Of a stretch of 64,000 nucleotides of DNA, positions 54,574 to 64,000 are shown in pieces. The stretch is from Saxidomus purpurata. Taxonomy: Eukaryota; Mollusca; Bivalvia; Venerida; Veneridae. Every line of letters starts with the position of its first letter. The stretch's first letter is position 1. A model generated the notes under the pieces. The model saw nothing but the letters and a program-made list of their open reading frames with translations, ran no database searches and had not been told where the DNA came from. The position numbers were made by a program, and so were the translations under genes. The DNA lies in the NCBI GenBank assembly GCA_022818135.1, contig JAFMSR010000002.1, positions 24,658,268 through 24,722,267 of the forward strand, given 5' to 3'.

Positions 54574-54900
54574 CATATAAAGCTGCTCGCTCTCAGTTGC
54601 CGTTGGAGAAAATTAAATTCTAAACAACGACATACTAATACATAAACATAAAACTAAAGGCTAAAATCAACAATAGAAGTAAAAATCTAGGTAGGAATTA
54701 GCCAAAATCGAATGAAAATCCTGGAATTACTTAACGCTTTATTAGTTGGTAGCGTAATATTTCAAATCTACAGATATAATTGACTGGAATGTATGCTGGA
54801 ACCTTTTTATATGACTATAATGCTCTTAACTATGTTATTTTTTATACAGTTTGAAAGACAATATTTTTTTCACAAAATCTGACAGCGAGCAGCTTTTATG
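54574..54900. mobile_element. ~327-bp MITE candidate with 22-bp inverted ends
   Basis: AAAGCTGCTCGCTCTCAG at the left (54579-54596) is inverted as CTGACAGCGAGCAGCTTTT at the right (54879-54897), with one mismatch in the core. The outer bases CATAT/TATG also pair. The interior is AT-rich without frames. The target duplication is not evident; it lies at the right edge of the material interrupting A9. Confidence 0.6.
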
Positions 54901-55017
54901 TGCTGTGAGGTTTCAGAGGAGATGTCATTTGAATCAAAATGTTGACGGACGACAGACGACGGACGACGGACAATCATCGATCAGAAAAGCTCACCCTGGC
55001 ATAGCCAGGTGAGCTAG

Positions 55018-55674
55018 AAAGACAGAAGTTTATTTGAAAATCTGAGCGATTTGATTGGTGGGCCAATGGGGTCAAACACTAAGTTGAATACTAGATGCCT
55101 TGAATACTAGATGCCTATACTCCATAACAAACTGCAAACTTTTGAGTTGGTACTTAATAGAACACAGGACTGGTCTAATCAGTACTGTTCAACTGAGAAA
55201 GAAAACTTTCAGATAGAATTGATGGTGGGAAATATTTACTTTATGACCTGGCCTTACATTTAAAGTATACAAGAATTAGGCAGGAGTGACTGACTTTAAA
55301 ACTGAAGCAATCTGATTATTATTATATTGAAAGAATGCAAGGCTAATCTGTTATAACATAAGCAGATTTTAAAGTATTAAAATGACTGTGTGTATTTCTG
55401 GTTTAAAGAAACAAAGTGAAGTAATAAATGCACATATTATTAAATTTTTAAGTTCTTGGAGAAGTAATTTTTGAGCATACAAGGCTTCCCCATGTAGAAT
55501 GTCAGCCTCAAACCCTTAGCTGTCTTGCCACACGCACAGACATAACCAAGTCGTTGGTAAGTTTATAAAAGCAAAATTGTCACTAAGCCAATAGGCAGAT
55601 TTGACTTACCTATTGCCCCAGTCACCGACATTTCTCTTACTTTTATTTTGGACTTAGGTCTAAAGATTTAAATA
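55018..55674. other. No gene recognised
   Basis: AT-rich, apart from a short direct repeat AATACTAGATGCCT (two copies near 55090). Confidence 0.5.
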
Positions 55675-56110
55675 AACAAGAGGACCAAGTTGACCCCAAG
55701 ACATTCATCTGAGCAAATTGTATTTCATGTGGTCGGCAGCTGCATTTAATGTCACCAAGACTTAGTGGTGTTACCATGTACGTGGTGTTCAAAGGATACC
55801 TTGACAAGTGCTCTAAAATCTTTATTACTGGACCAACTTTTTCTGAAATTTGGTCTGGTTATAGATTCGCTTATTATATATATGAATAATCAAAACAATA
55901 ACATTGAAGCATACACTTAATGGGTACTCTCTGCAAATAGATTTTCCGGGTGATCAATCAGTTATTACATTCATGTTGAAAGTCAGCATGACCTTGTCCT
56001 TGAGTCAAAAATCATAAGGGGTCATCTACTCAATGTTGTCAAGCTATTAACCAGTTTCTAGTTATTGATGTTTTAAGGTCATTGAAACCAAACCTTTCAA
56101 CTGTTACACC
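55675..56110 (+). mobile_element. Diverged ACAAGAG-type element (ACAAGAGGACC)
   Basis: Begins ACAAGAGGACCAAGTTGACC and CATCTGAGC, an altered version of the family A start. The body has AAAATCATAAGGGGTCATCT and GACCTTGTCCTTGAG, as in family F units. No matching 3' motif was found, so its end is uncertain. Confidence 0.45.
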
Positions 56111-56164
56111 ATTGTTATATATTTATCAGATGTTCAAACATAATTATTGAACGAGCCCTGCAGA

Positions 56165-56265
56165 CCTGTGTAGATCATGATCAGACTGTATGGTTATGCA
56201 AGCTGATCATGATCTGCACAGACTGCAAAGGCAGAATAACTTGTCGCCTGTAGTGTAAGATATAT
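56165..56265 (+). repeat. Dispersed GATCATGATC unit with hairpin
   Basis: GTGTAGATCATGATCAGACT and, after ~20 bases, AGCTGATCATGATCTGCACA form an imperfect inverted repeat. They are followed by GACTGCAAAGGCAGAATAAC, TTGTCGCC and GTGTAAG. This is the clearest example of the small dispersed family. Confidence 0.7.
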
Positions 56266-58167
56266 TTTTTCAAACTGTTACAAATCAATCATAAAAGAAA
56301 ATATCTCTATGTGCAAAAACGTAATAAATAATGTATTTTATATGTCACAAATTCTCATAATTTAAACCAGACACTAGCTTACTGGTATATTTTCTCATAT
56401 CCACAAAGATTTCTCATAACCGGAAAGCATCTTAAGACAGACATATTGACATTTAAAATTTCCTCCCAGGACCTTGTTCTTATACCAGTAGGAATATACA
56501 GCGTTTGTAATCTTGATTATAGATAATCATTTCCGCCATGGTTCAATACAAGTACCCCTACAATAACTGCTGTTATTGCCAGATTTTAAATCTCTTTTAC
56601 AGGAACAAGTCTTGATCTGTTGGCTGGTAATTTTTCTGAACTTGAAGGAAAGAAAATATTGCATCATAGTCTAGACTAGATTAAATCATTATTTCAATAC
56701 TGTAAACAACTTTTATTTGTAAACAATTAACTTTTATTGGATTTGTATCTGACTTCTTCTAACATATCACATTATCAGTAAAGTGTCTGTTGCATGCTCT
56801 TCAAATAAAAACTTGTTGAATAAATTTTCTTAAAATCTGTTTGGGTACCAGTACATGAAATTTAGTATGTGTGAAGCAAAGCCGCTTTACAGCATTCGGG
56901 GGAAACAGCAGCCTGCTGGTTCCAAGCTTTAACCACCTGCTCTTATCTGTCTAACAAGTTGTCAATTTACTGATTACACTAATTTCCATTTAGGATAATC
57001 TAACTCTGATAATGAGATTTGTTTTTATTACAAGCCAGAAACCTGTTTTATTACCTACTCACTTTCAGGCAGCCTTTTTGATAACCTAATAATCTGGAAA
57101 GTACAGACCAATAATACCACAGAAGCAGTGCAGATATCTGGTCTGGCAGGTGTAAATCATACAACGATATTTTTCTATTTGTTGTTGTTCTTGACACAGA
57201 AAACACACACATAGACTGTATTTAGTAAACAAAATCTCTAGTTAAATTAACTAGATTTATTAGGCTTTGAATGTTGTTTAAAAAGAACATGATTTTGTGT
57301 ATGCTGCGATTCTGTCTTTATGATGAGAGTTTGGTATGATCAGTCTATATATTTAAACAATCTGATCATGATCTACACTGGCCAGTGTCAGCCTATAAAT
57401 TTATGTAGAGTACCCATTTAACAGTAACTTAATAGTACTGTCCAATTTTAAAAGAAAGGCATGCCATTTTTGGATATTTAGCCGGGTAGAATCGAGGTCA
57501 AAACAGTCACATATACATACACATTTATTCCTTGTCATTAGGAGCACTGAACATAGAATTTGGCATGAAATATTTCATTTTGCTAGAAATATTTCAAATG
57601 TTTTATAAATGGTTTTCTTATGTAAAATTAAGGTTTGCCCATTTTCATGTACTTGCTGTTTGCTTGATTGGTTATGAATGTTGCATGAATCCTAGACATG
57701 TGTAAATCTCACAAAATTAATTTCTCACAAAAATTTTTGCCTTCAAAGTAAATATCAATAAAGATAGCTGGTTTCCTGCCATATTAATTGCACCAAGCGG
57801 GCACCATATTTTCACAGCCTTTAGTGAAGAGAACTATACTTTTGACATTCATGAGTAAAACTGTAAAAGTGTATTGCATTGATACCAACAATTTTTCTAT
57901 ATATTTTATGTATAAAACTATTTTTGTTGAGTTCGTTTCAATTATGAGTCGAATATCTTGGGAAACATGATCAAGAAGCGAAGGGCACATGACCAGGCCA
58001 TTGTTGCATGGTGTCTAGCATCCATTACACTGGATATATTTTTTGACATTAATCTACTGTAAAAGATTTTGATAATTTCATTGAGCAAAGAGTGAGTTTT
58101 ATGAGTAATAATAATCTATAATTACATTTCAATAAAAACCCCAAAATATAAAATAAATAAGATTTAA
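56266..58167. other. No gene recognised
   Basis: AT-rich DNA. CTGATCATGATCTACACTGG at about 57361 is a lone core motif. Overlapping short frames on opposite strands (57784-57990) have no domain. Confidence 0.5.
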
Positions 58168-58795
58168 AGAAAGAGGGCTATGGCATTATATTGCTCACCT
58201 GCAGTTAAAGAGAATATCTGTAACAAATGATCTCATAGGTCTGCAATGATCCACAAATGGCTGGATGGCGTGTGTAAGCAATTCAAGAGAACCATCAGAC
58301 AGTCCTAAAACTTTTAGTTAAAATTTCTCTTGTGATTTAGTAAATGTCATTTTATGGTTTGTAGGTTTTTAGCTGTGACCACCATTTATTATGTGCAGCA
58401 GAGCTGAACAGTTTGGGTAATTTTAGAAAAATAACATAAATAAAAGAACATTCCTGTGAAAGTTGGTTGAAATTAGCTAAGTGCTGTAGGCGAAGATAAA
58501 ACTGAAATATTTTCCTTTTTATTTTAGCTCTGGAGGCCGTTTAGTACTGCAGTAAGGAATGGTCAGAGGACCATGCAGAGGTTAGATAGGAGATGTTTTG
58601 AGGTTTCCTTCATTTAGCTCCATGGCAACTGGCACGTTTTTTAACAATTTTTGGATAGGAAATTATTAAAAAATTGTTCCTCTACAGTAAAGATTTTTGT
58701 TTAATTTAACATTTTAGTTTCAGTAAAGATTCCATTTGAGGTCATTAAGTGATCACAATAGCTTACAACTGGTGCTCATATCAAAGCACTGAGAG
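58168..58795 (+). mobile_element. Old family A element, degenerate
   Basis: GAAAGAGGGCTATGGCATTA and TTGCTCACCTG give a decayed 5' end. GATCACAATAGCTTACAACT and GGTGCTCAT near 58750-58790 resemble the A3 3' end (GCGATCACAATATTTCACC). The interior is not tandemly arranged. Confidence 0.45.
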
Positions 58796-59982
58796 TACAG
58801 TAGGGAAGCAAAACGGTCAGTTGGTTGATCAGTCCGTTGTATTTTACTTGTCCAGAGCATGACTCGAAAACTCCTGGTTACTCCATTTAGAGGAAGTGCA
58901 GTGTACAAGAACCATATCTCTATCTTTACTAATCACAGAGTTATTGCCCTTTGTTTCTTTTCCTTGTCCAGAGCATAACTTGAAAACTACTTGTTTGAAT
59001 TCAATACAACTTCATACAATGGTCAAGCACAATGAGTGAAAGTGCAACGTACAAGAACCATAACTCTATCTTGACTAATTACAGAGTTATTGCCCCTAAC
59101 CGTAACTCTATTTTAGTTTTTTACAATGTATTCTGGCATAGGTCAACAATTGAATTAAACAACATAAGCAACTTTGATTGGTGCATCTGGAATCACCTGC
59201 TGCATATACATAATATCTACATTGTGCAGTTGTAGCATGAGTGAAAATGCAGCTAAATTTTATCACTAAAATGTATGTATGTGAATATTAAATTAAAATT
59301 GTTATTGTTATTGCATAGTTTAACTTGCACAAAATGTTTTATTTTTCTTCAAGCTAGTACAATCAACACAATCATGCAAAAACATTTTAACAGAACTATT
59401 TTCAATGCGAATGTATTGTAAAAGAAGAGGCGTAAGGACAACTGTATCTAACTTTCCTAGATGGTTTATGCCTTTGGAATCGCCTTTGGAATCGCTTCCC
59501 AAAAATGGATTTGGTGTAAGTATTTTCTGAAATGTAATGAATTTTAACTTCGCTATAATGGCTTTGAATTGTATATCCTGTCTAGTCTGTTTAAAGTGCG
59601 GGCTTAAGCTCTTAAACCTTAAGACATACTCACGCATCTTGTCACTAACATAGGCTGGTGTAATGCTGTCTGGATTCTAGACAAAGTTTCTTGTTAATCA
59701 ATACAATGTACCTATCAATAATATCTGCAAGAGTGCAACTCGCAACAAATATAATTTGTCACATTCAGGCAGAATCATTACTGTGGAAGTGGATCACTTC
59801 AATTTCTATTCACAGATTTTGCAAAAACAAAATGTTTTAATTTGACCCACAATTGACCATTTCATACATTTTTGTCAACAGGGAAAAAGTTAAGCTGAAA
59901 ATATGGGTTCTTAAAATCACCTCAAGAAGGTAAACACTTTGTTTCATGATATGCCCTTTTTAAGGTACAGGAGAGATTAAAC
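58796..59982. other. No gene recognised; short local duplication
   Basis: GTGCAGTGTACAAGAACCAT with TATCTTTACTAATCACAGAG (about 58898) recurs at about 59040 (GTGCAACGTACAAGAACCAT, TATCTTGACTAATTACAGAG), period ~143 bp. TTGTCCAGAGCATGACTCGA also recurs (58849, 58965), so a degraded tandem element lies at about 58790-59115. The 105-codon minus frame at 59320-59637 has no recognised domain and no GC shift; not called. Confidence 0.45.
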
Positions 59983-60100
59983 AACAAAAGGGCCATGATG
60001 ACCCTATATTGTTCACCTGGCTACCATTGGCTTTAATACAAGGTCAACGCAATGTTGCAGAAAACAAAAGCACAGGTACATTGTAGCTTTAAACGTACAC
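59983..60100 (+). mobile_element. Family A element, 5' fragment
   Basis: ACAAAAGGGCCATGATGACC and TTGTTCACCTGGCTACCATT, with AATACAAGGTCAAC as in the copy at 16615. The body is lost within ~100 bp. Confidence 0.6.
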
Positions 60101-60211
60101 AACATACATCAATATTGATGACGTCAGTTATACTGTTCAGTCTTAAAATAGAACGTCAATTAACACTTTTCAATTTTGGTTAAAAAATGTTTATAAAATA
60201 TTGCTCTCTAG

Positions 60212-60387
60212 ATATATATGCCAAAATAACTAATACAAAAATCAATGAAGCTGAAAATCCTGATGATATGGACAACTATAAGTGTCACTTCTATTTAAAG
60301 GGCCAGCCATTTCTGACTTATAACACACAAGTTTCTGAGCACACTGACCTCCCGAATACTATCCTTGTAATGCCAGGCACAAGGCAG
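60212..60387 (+). CDS. Candidate internal exon, 58 codons, unrecognised protein
   Basis: Open stretch bounded by a plausible acceptor (TTGCTCTCTAG ending at 60211) and a donor (CAG then GTAGGT at 60388). It has 2 bases of a split codon, then 58 full codons, ending in phase 0. The peptide is hydrophilic and balanced (for example ENPDDMDNYKCHFYLKGQPF and HTDLPNTILVMPGTRQ). GC is visibly above the flanks, unlike the other short frames here. I do not recognise the family and see no partner exon. It may be a real exon, a degraded transposon gene piece or chance. Confidence 0.25.
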
Positions 60388-60419
60388 GTAGGTATACGGT
60401 AAGCATTATTTAACTAGCT

Positions 60420-60525
60420 GGCGGCTCACCAACCGGCCATATCAGAACGGACCCCAGCAGGGATTTGAACCTTCAGCCTCCCGCTCCCAAGGCGGATTCC
60501 TAAACCACTAGACCAAGGGAGACTA
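60420..60525 (-). repeat. tRNA-Pro-like SINE or tRNA pseudogene
   Basis: The minus strand starts GTCTCCCTTGGTCTAGTGGT (A box), then an anticodon arm CCGC-CTTGGGA-GCGG. Its seven-base loop puts TGG at the anticodon (proline). A good B box GGTTCAAATCC follows. The T stem pairs poorly and the acceptor stem does not close, and a non-tRNA tail (TGGCCGGTTGGTGAGCC) follows. A tRNA-derived SINE is preferred over a functional tRNA. Confidence 0.6.
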
Positions 60526-61185
60526 TATTTGGTACTAAACATTCTACCAAGTTTCAGTAAAATCCATATAAGCGTGCAGACTCACTTTTGTGACAGACAG
60601 ACAGCACTAAATCAAGATGTCTCCCCACCACTAGGCGGGAAACTATTGTAAAAATCAAAGTCATTTAAACTACAAGTGCTTCTGTTTATAGACCACTTGT
60701 GCTTAAATTGTATAATGCTGTAAGTGCACTCACTGTGTGGGCTTTAAAACTATTTACAGTTCTGCCACTGGTTCTAACAAGAATGCTCTCAAAAATGCTG
60801 ACTGAGTGTTATTCATCTGTTGTTATTTTTCCTAATTAGTATCTTTATGTATTTTCAAGATGTTCGTATTGAAATGCAAACAACAGCATTTCATTTCATA
60901 GTCCCATTCTAAATCAGATGAAAGGAGATTCCAGAGTACATAATAACAAAAGCAAAGATGTGGTTACCCTATTAATTAAGCCAGAGGATTAGTACTGATC
61001 TTCAAAGAAGCTCAATCTCAAACTGGGTGGTTTGTTTAATTTCTATACCTGGACAAATTATAGCCAGATTGTAGGTCTACATACCATAAAAACTTTCACT
61101 ATTAAGTGCCGAGTCGACCAAAAGACATTGATTTTAAAGGTAGGGAAGTGGGTATAATAACCCTAATTTTGCTACAACCTAGATA
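60526..61185. other. No gene recognised
   Basis: AT-rich. A trailing motif GTGACAGACAGACAGCACTA at about 60588 is like the 3' ends of the tandem elements. Confidence 0.45.
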
Positions 61186-61345
61186 CTAATGGCACGAAAG
61201 TGCCTCTGACTTTGATGGTACAAAAGTGCCTATGACCTTTATTTGCAAGATACAAAAGTGCCTAAGACTCTGATTTTGATGGTACAAATGTGCCTGTGAC
61301 TACAGAAGTACCAATGAACTAAGTTTTGAAGATACAAACCTGATT
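61186..61345 (+). repeat. ~33-bp minisatellite (GGTACAAAAGTGCCTATGAC)
   Basis: Four to five degenerate units: GGCACGAAAGTGCCTCTGAC, GGTACAAAAGTGCCTATGAC, GATACAAAAGTGCCTAAGAC and GGTACAAATGTGCCTGTGAC. Spacers of TTTGAT type separate them. Confidence 0.8.
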
Positions 61346-61480
61346 TGTATGCTTTAAACACCTAAACTTTGCTTAATGTTTGAAATTTAACTTTTCAAAC
61401 AGACAGAAAAATTCAGTAATGAATGGACAGAGAGTAAACCCCTCGTGTGATAAGCCATCTTATGGCCTCTTTCTTTCCCT

Positions 61481-61522
61481 GTCTCTCTCTCTCTCTATGT
61501 TTGTCTCTCTCTGTCTCTGTCA
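61481..61522 (+). repeat. CT-rich microsatellite
   Basis: GTCTCTCTCTCTCTC followed by interrupted TCTCTCTGTCTC repeats. Confidence 0.9.
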
Positions 61523-61582
61523 TTAGGCTGATTCAATCTCAGGTGAATTTTAAAAGCAATCTTGATATGCAATTTATAATAA

Positions 61583-62132
61583 AACAAGAGGGCCAAGATG
61601 GCCCTATATAGCTCACCTGTATATCAATTGCCAATAATACAAGGGTCATGATTTTAACATGTTTCGTAGAGGTCCACTACACAATTACTGTTTAATAACA
61701 TATCAAATATCTCAGCTCTGCCTGTGGGCCTTGTGGTTTTTTGATGTTTTCCTTATATAAGCGAAATCAAGTGATCCCCTCTATCCCCCTCCCAGGAAGG
61801 GTTAATTTTTACCCGGGGAACATGATTTGTGCAATCTTGGTAAAAGTCAACAAGGCAATGCTACATGCTAAATATCTAAGTTTTTGGCCATGTGGTTTTA
61901 GAGTAGAAGATTTTAAAAGTTTTTCCTTTTTTTGCCACAGCAACCACAGTTCTGCATGGAATGGAATTCTTTGAATAATTTTTGTAGAGCTTCATGCAAG
62001 GAACAACCCTGCGTAATGTCATCAACATTGGCCCAGTGGTTTCAGAGGAGATGTTGTTTGAATTAAAATGTTGACAGACAACAGACAATCATCCATTAGA
62101 AAAGCTCACCCTGGCAAAGCTAGGTGAGCTAA
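61583..62132 (+). mobile_element. ACAAGAG family A element, short complete copy (550 bp)
   Basis: 5' ACAAGAGGGCCAAGATGGCC, GCTCACCTG; 3' hairpin CTCACCCTGGC / GCTAGGTGAG and CTAA. The body has only about two units (GGGTTAATTTTTACCCGG, CATGCTAAATATCTAAG) and a unique 3' segment (TTCTGCATGGAATGGAATTC, GGTTTCAGAGGAGATG). It therefore shows the intact version of the region disrupted in A9. The short minus frame at 61876-62088 is not a gene. Confidence 0.88.
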
Positions 62133-62736
62133 AAAATACATTTGTATAGAAATTATATTTTCATACACCCCCTTCTGTAAGCTTTCAGAAACAATGTTGC
62201 AAGAAAAAAATAATGTATTGACCAACTTTCAGAAACTACAGAGCAGTTAATGCAATACTTCCATGATGCCACTAACAAACTGTGGCATACAGCTGAAATG
62301 ACTAAACAGCCCACAGCTTTGCGGGTGGCATAGTTTGCACTTCTGCAGAAAATGAGCGTGAACAAATATAGACAGATGAGACTGCAATATGCTGAAGCTA
62401 TTCATCCCTGTAATCAATATACAAGATCGTTTCTTGAAATGAAACTCAAGAAAGTAGTTTAACAGATATGATGCTACTTGCCTGCCAATATAAATCCTGC
62501 TCAAGCAGACTTTTTCCTTCCTAAATGGTGCATACAGACATTTGAAAGACAATTAGGAAAATGTTTTTGATATTTCAAAAAGAGGTTTATTGCTGTTGTT
62601 AGTCAATTCTGAAAATCATAATAAAATAGTAAAACTTTAAAGACCTTTGATTCTCTAGTTTAATGCCGGTTTCAACTGAAAGTCAGTTACCTTTACTGGC
62701 ACACAGTTAACCTAACTATGATTGCCTGAGAGAAAA
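62133..62736. other. No gene recognised
   Basis: AT-rich. Two overlapping minus frames (62153-62365 and 62247-62552) in different phases share the same DNA. Neither shows a domain. Confidence 0.5.
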
Positions 62737-62872
62737 AACACCAGTACCAGTACTAGAACCTTATTCTCCAACAAAAACAGCCAACTTTCTTACAGCGGAC
62801 ATGGTTGTAACAGAGCTCAAACCTATGACCGTCGATAATGAGTCAGGAGTCCGCCTGTAACCAACCGAAATA
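62737..62872 (-). repeat. tRNA-derived SINE (SINE type 1), head degraded
   Basis: The plus-strand order CCAGTACTAGAACC, CCAACTTTCTTACA, GACATGGTTGTA and GAGCTCAAACCTATGACCGT matches copies at 1-152 and 5943-6113. The inverse B box GGTTTGAGC is at 62823-62815. The A box side is hardly recognisable. Confidence 0.6.
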
Positions 62873-63061
62873 GGGTGAACTCATACGTCAAGTACAACAT
62901 TTTTGCAAACCTTTATATGTTTCAGATTTTTATCAGGTAGTTACATTTAAAAAGACCAAGTCCAATGCGGCTGTACGGAGATAGTTTCTGTTTTGTACAA
63001 TACAACTGCATTATATTAAAATTTGCGCTTTCAACTTGATATTAAACTTGATTTTCTAAAG

Positions 63062-63332
63062 GACAAGAGGGCCATGACTACCTTGGCTATAATACAAGGG
63101 GTCATGATTCTAAAATAATTCGCAGAGGTCCACAACAAAATGCTGAGTAACAATCCAAATATCTATTCTCTGCCTGTCGGCATTGTGGTTTTTAAAGTTT
63201 TTCCTATTTGTTGGTTTCACAGGAGATGTCATTTGAAGGAAATGGTGGATGGACAGACTATGGACAAGGTATGACGGATCCCGGATGGTGAGTGATCCGA
63301 ATAGCTCACTTTGGCACTTTGTGCCAGGTGAT
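63062..63332 (+). mobile_element. Family A element, internally deleted (~270 bp)
   Basis: Begins ACAAGAGGGCCATGA but jumps to CTACCTTGGCTATAATACAA, so the second hairpin arm and GCTCACC are missing. The body keeps AGAGGTCCAC and TTGTGGTTTTTAAAG; the 3' hairpin is CTCACTTTGGCAC / GTGCCAGGTGA. The minus frame 63110-63364 translates it. Confidence 0.75.
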
Positions 63333-63339
63333 GGGTCAT

Positions 63340-63722
63340 CTACTCTCCATAAGCTTAACTCCAAGAAAATTTGAAGACACAGCTCAAAGCATTTTCAAGT
63401 TATTGAGAGGAAACAATTTTGAAATGCAAGATCACTATGACCTTGACCTTTGACCCTGTGACCCAAAAAGAATATGGTTCATCTACTGTCCATGAACAAT
63501 AACCCTATCAAGTTTCAGACTTCTTGGTCAAAGCCTTCTGAAATTATTGAGCCGAAACTGTTTAAAATGCAAGGTAACTGTGACCTTGACCTTTGACCCA
63601 ATGATCTCAAAATGATTTGAGTTAATCAGCTGTCCAAGACCAATGGCCCTACCAAGTTCGAGATCTCTGGATCAAAGCCTTCTCAAGTTATTGAGCAGAC
63701 ACCAAAGATCTACTGACCTGAC
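63340..63722 (+). repeat. Tandem units with TGACCTTGACCTTTGACCC (family F)
   Basis: Two-and-a-half units, 143-bp period. TGACCT-TGACCT-T-TGACCC lies at 63438-63456 and exactly again at 63581-63599. Common phrases are CATCTACTGTCCAT, CTATCAAGTTTC or CTACCAAGTTCG, TCAAAGCCTTCT and AAGTTATTGAG. Confidence 0.85.
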
Positions 63723-64000
63723 CAGCTAACCTACCTGCAGCTGAAAACAAATATACCCCCACTTCTTGAAAAGGGAACATTACTATTCCTAAAATTCATC
63801 TAGTCAGTCAGTCAGGCCAATTTTTATAATTTGGTACAAAATGTGGCCTCCAGAGGCTGTTCACATTGTTTTTCTATGATTGGACATGGTGATAAAGTTT
63901 TTGACCCTACTAACCAAGTTGCAAACCCGACCAAGATGAACAGTTTATCAAGAGAAAAAGTTCTAACCAACTTTCACGTGGACTGTGTATAAAACATAGC
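63723..64000. repeat. Family A-like unit fragment at window end
   Basis: AAAATGTGGCCTCCAGAGGC, TTTTTCTATGATTGGAC, TTTTTGACCCTAC and a GACCAAG variant are diverged forms of family A3 unit phrases (about 63835-63920). The start and end of the element are not visible here. Confidence 0.4.

Larger units (their letters stand above)
52338..55017 (+). mobile_element. ACAAGAG family A element (copy A9), interrupted
   Basis: Complete 5' end (ACAAGAGGGCCAAGATGGCC, CGCTCACC, GGTACAAGTCCACTTGCC). Three ~166-bp units (GGGTCAATTTTGACCCGG landmarks at about 52461, 52627 and 52794) continue to about 52928. The 3' end resumes at GTTTCAGAGGAGATGTCATT (54911) and runs through GACGGACGACAG to a hairpin CTCACCCTGGC / GCCAGGTGAG and CTAG (55014-55017). 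About 2 kb of unrelated sequence lies between and replaces ~150 bp of the element seen intact at 61925-62040. Confidence 0.85.

Noticed and set aside
59320..59637. 105-codon minus-strand frame
   Set aside because: No recognised domain, no splice context or GC rise; expected by chance in 64 kb of two-strand DNA.
60420..60525. Functional tRNA-Pro gene
   Set aside because: T stem and acceptor stem do not pair properly and a SINE-like tail follows.

Overview
The window is AT-rich animal genomic DNA (roughly one-third G+C by eye) with one clear protein-coding gene and a very dense population of short interspersed and tandem repeats. The repeat vocabulary points to a bivalve mollusc, probably a heterodont or venerid-type clam: elements starting ACAAGAGGGCC with a GCTCACC motif, ACAAGAGCTGTC elements, arrays built on TGACCTTGACCTTTGA, and the dispersed GATCATGATC motif. 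The species call is inference from repeat style, not a search result. No bacterial features, operons, ribosomal RNA or CRISPR arrays are present.

The gene lies on the minus strand at about 9.4-10.96 kb. It is an inward-rectifier potassium channel (Kir/Irk family) whose recognisable coding region is carried in one exon, just downstream of a good 3' splice site, a layout also common in vertebrate KCNJ genes. No other complete gene is visible. One 58-codon open stretch with plausible splice sites (60.2-60.4 kb) is kept as a candidate exon. A short CENP-B/pogo-type transposase remnant lies at 45.8-45.9 kb.

Layout. 0-8.3 kb: tRNA-derived SINEs, a minisatellite split by a 1.8-kb ACAAGAG element, a 330-bp TTA-flanked MITE and several minisatellites. 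8.3-9.2 kb: a family C tandem-repeat element downstream of the channel gene. 9.4-11 kb: Kir gene. 12.8-16.1 kb: an element with eleven ~145-bp units and a family D remnant. 18.1-19.0 kb: an 864-bp element with TTA target duplications. 23.2-25.0 kb: a family X element. 29.3-30.0 kb: a 686-bp element with 31-bp inverted ends and a 7-bp target duplication. 35-39 kb: a further tandem array, then two ACAAGAG-type elements joined end to start. 40.1-41.4 kb: a pogo-like element. 42.9-43.8 kb: an unequal local duplication. 44.7-47.5 kb: a nest of elements inside elements. 49.4-51.2 kb: a chimeric element and another array. 52.3-55.0 kb: an ACAAGAG element interrupted by about 2 kb of other repeats. 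58-64 kb: several short elements, SINEs and a two-unit array.

The main pattern is shared architecture. At least three families with unrelated sequence (A, B, C) begin with ACAAGAG, then a small hairpin, then a 7-12 bp motif whose inverted copy sits at the far 3' end, usually followed by CTAA or CTAG. Their bodies are tandem units of ~145 or ~170 bp followed by GACGGAC repeats. This resembles Helentron-type/HINE and 'pearl'-like tandem-repeat elements. Several tandem units also carry nuclear-receptor half-site arrays.
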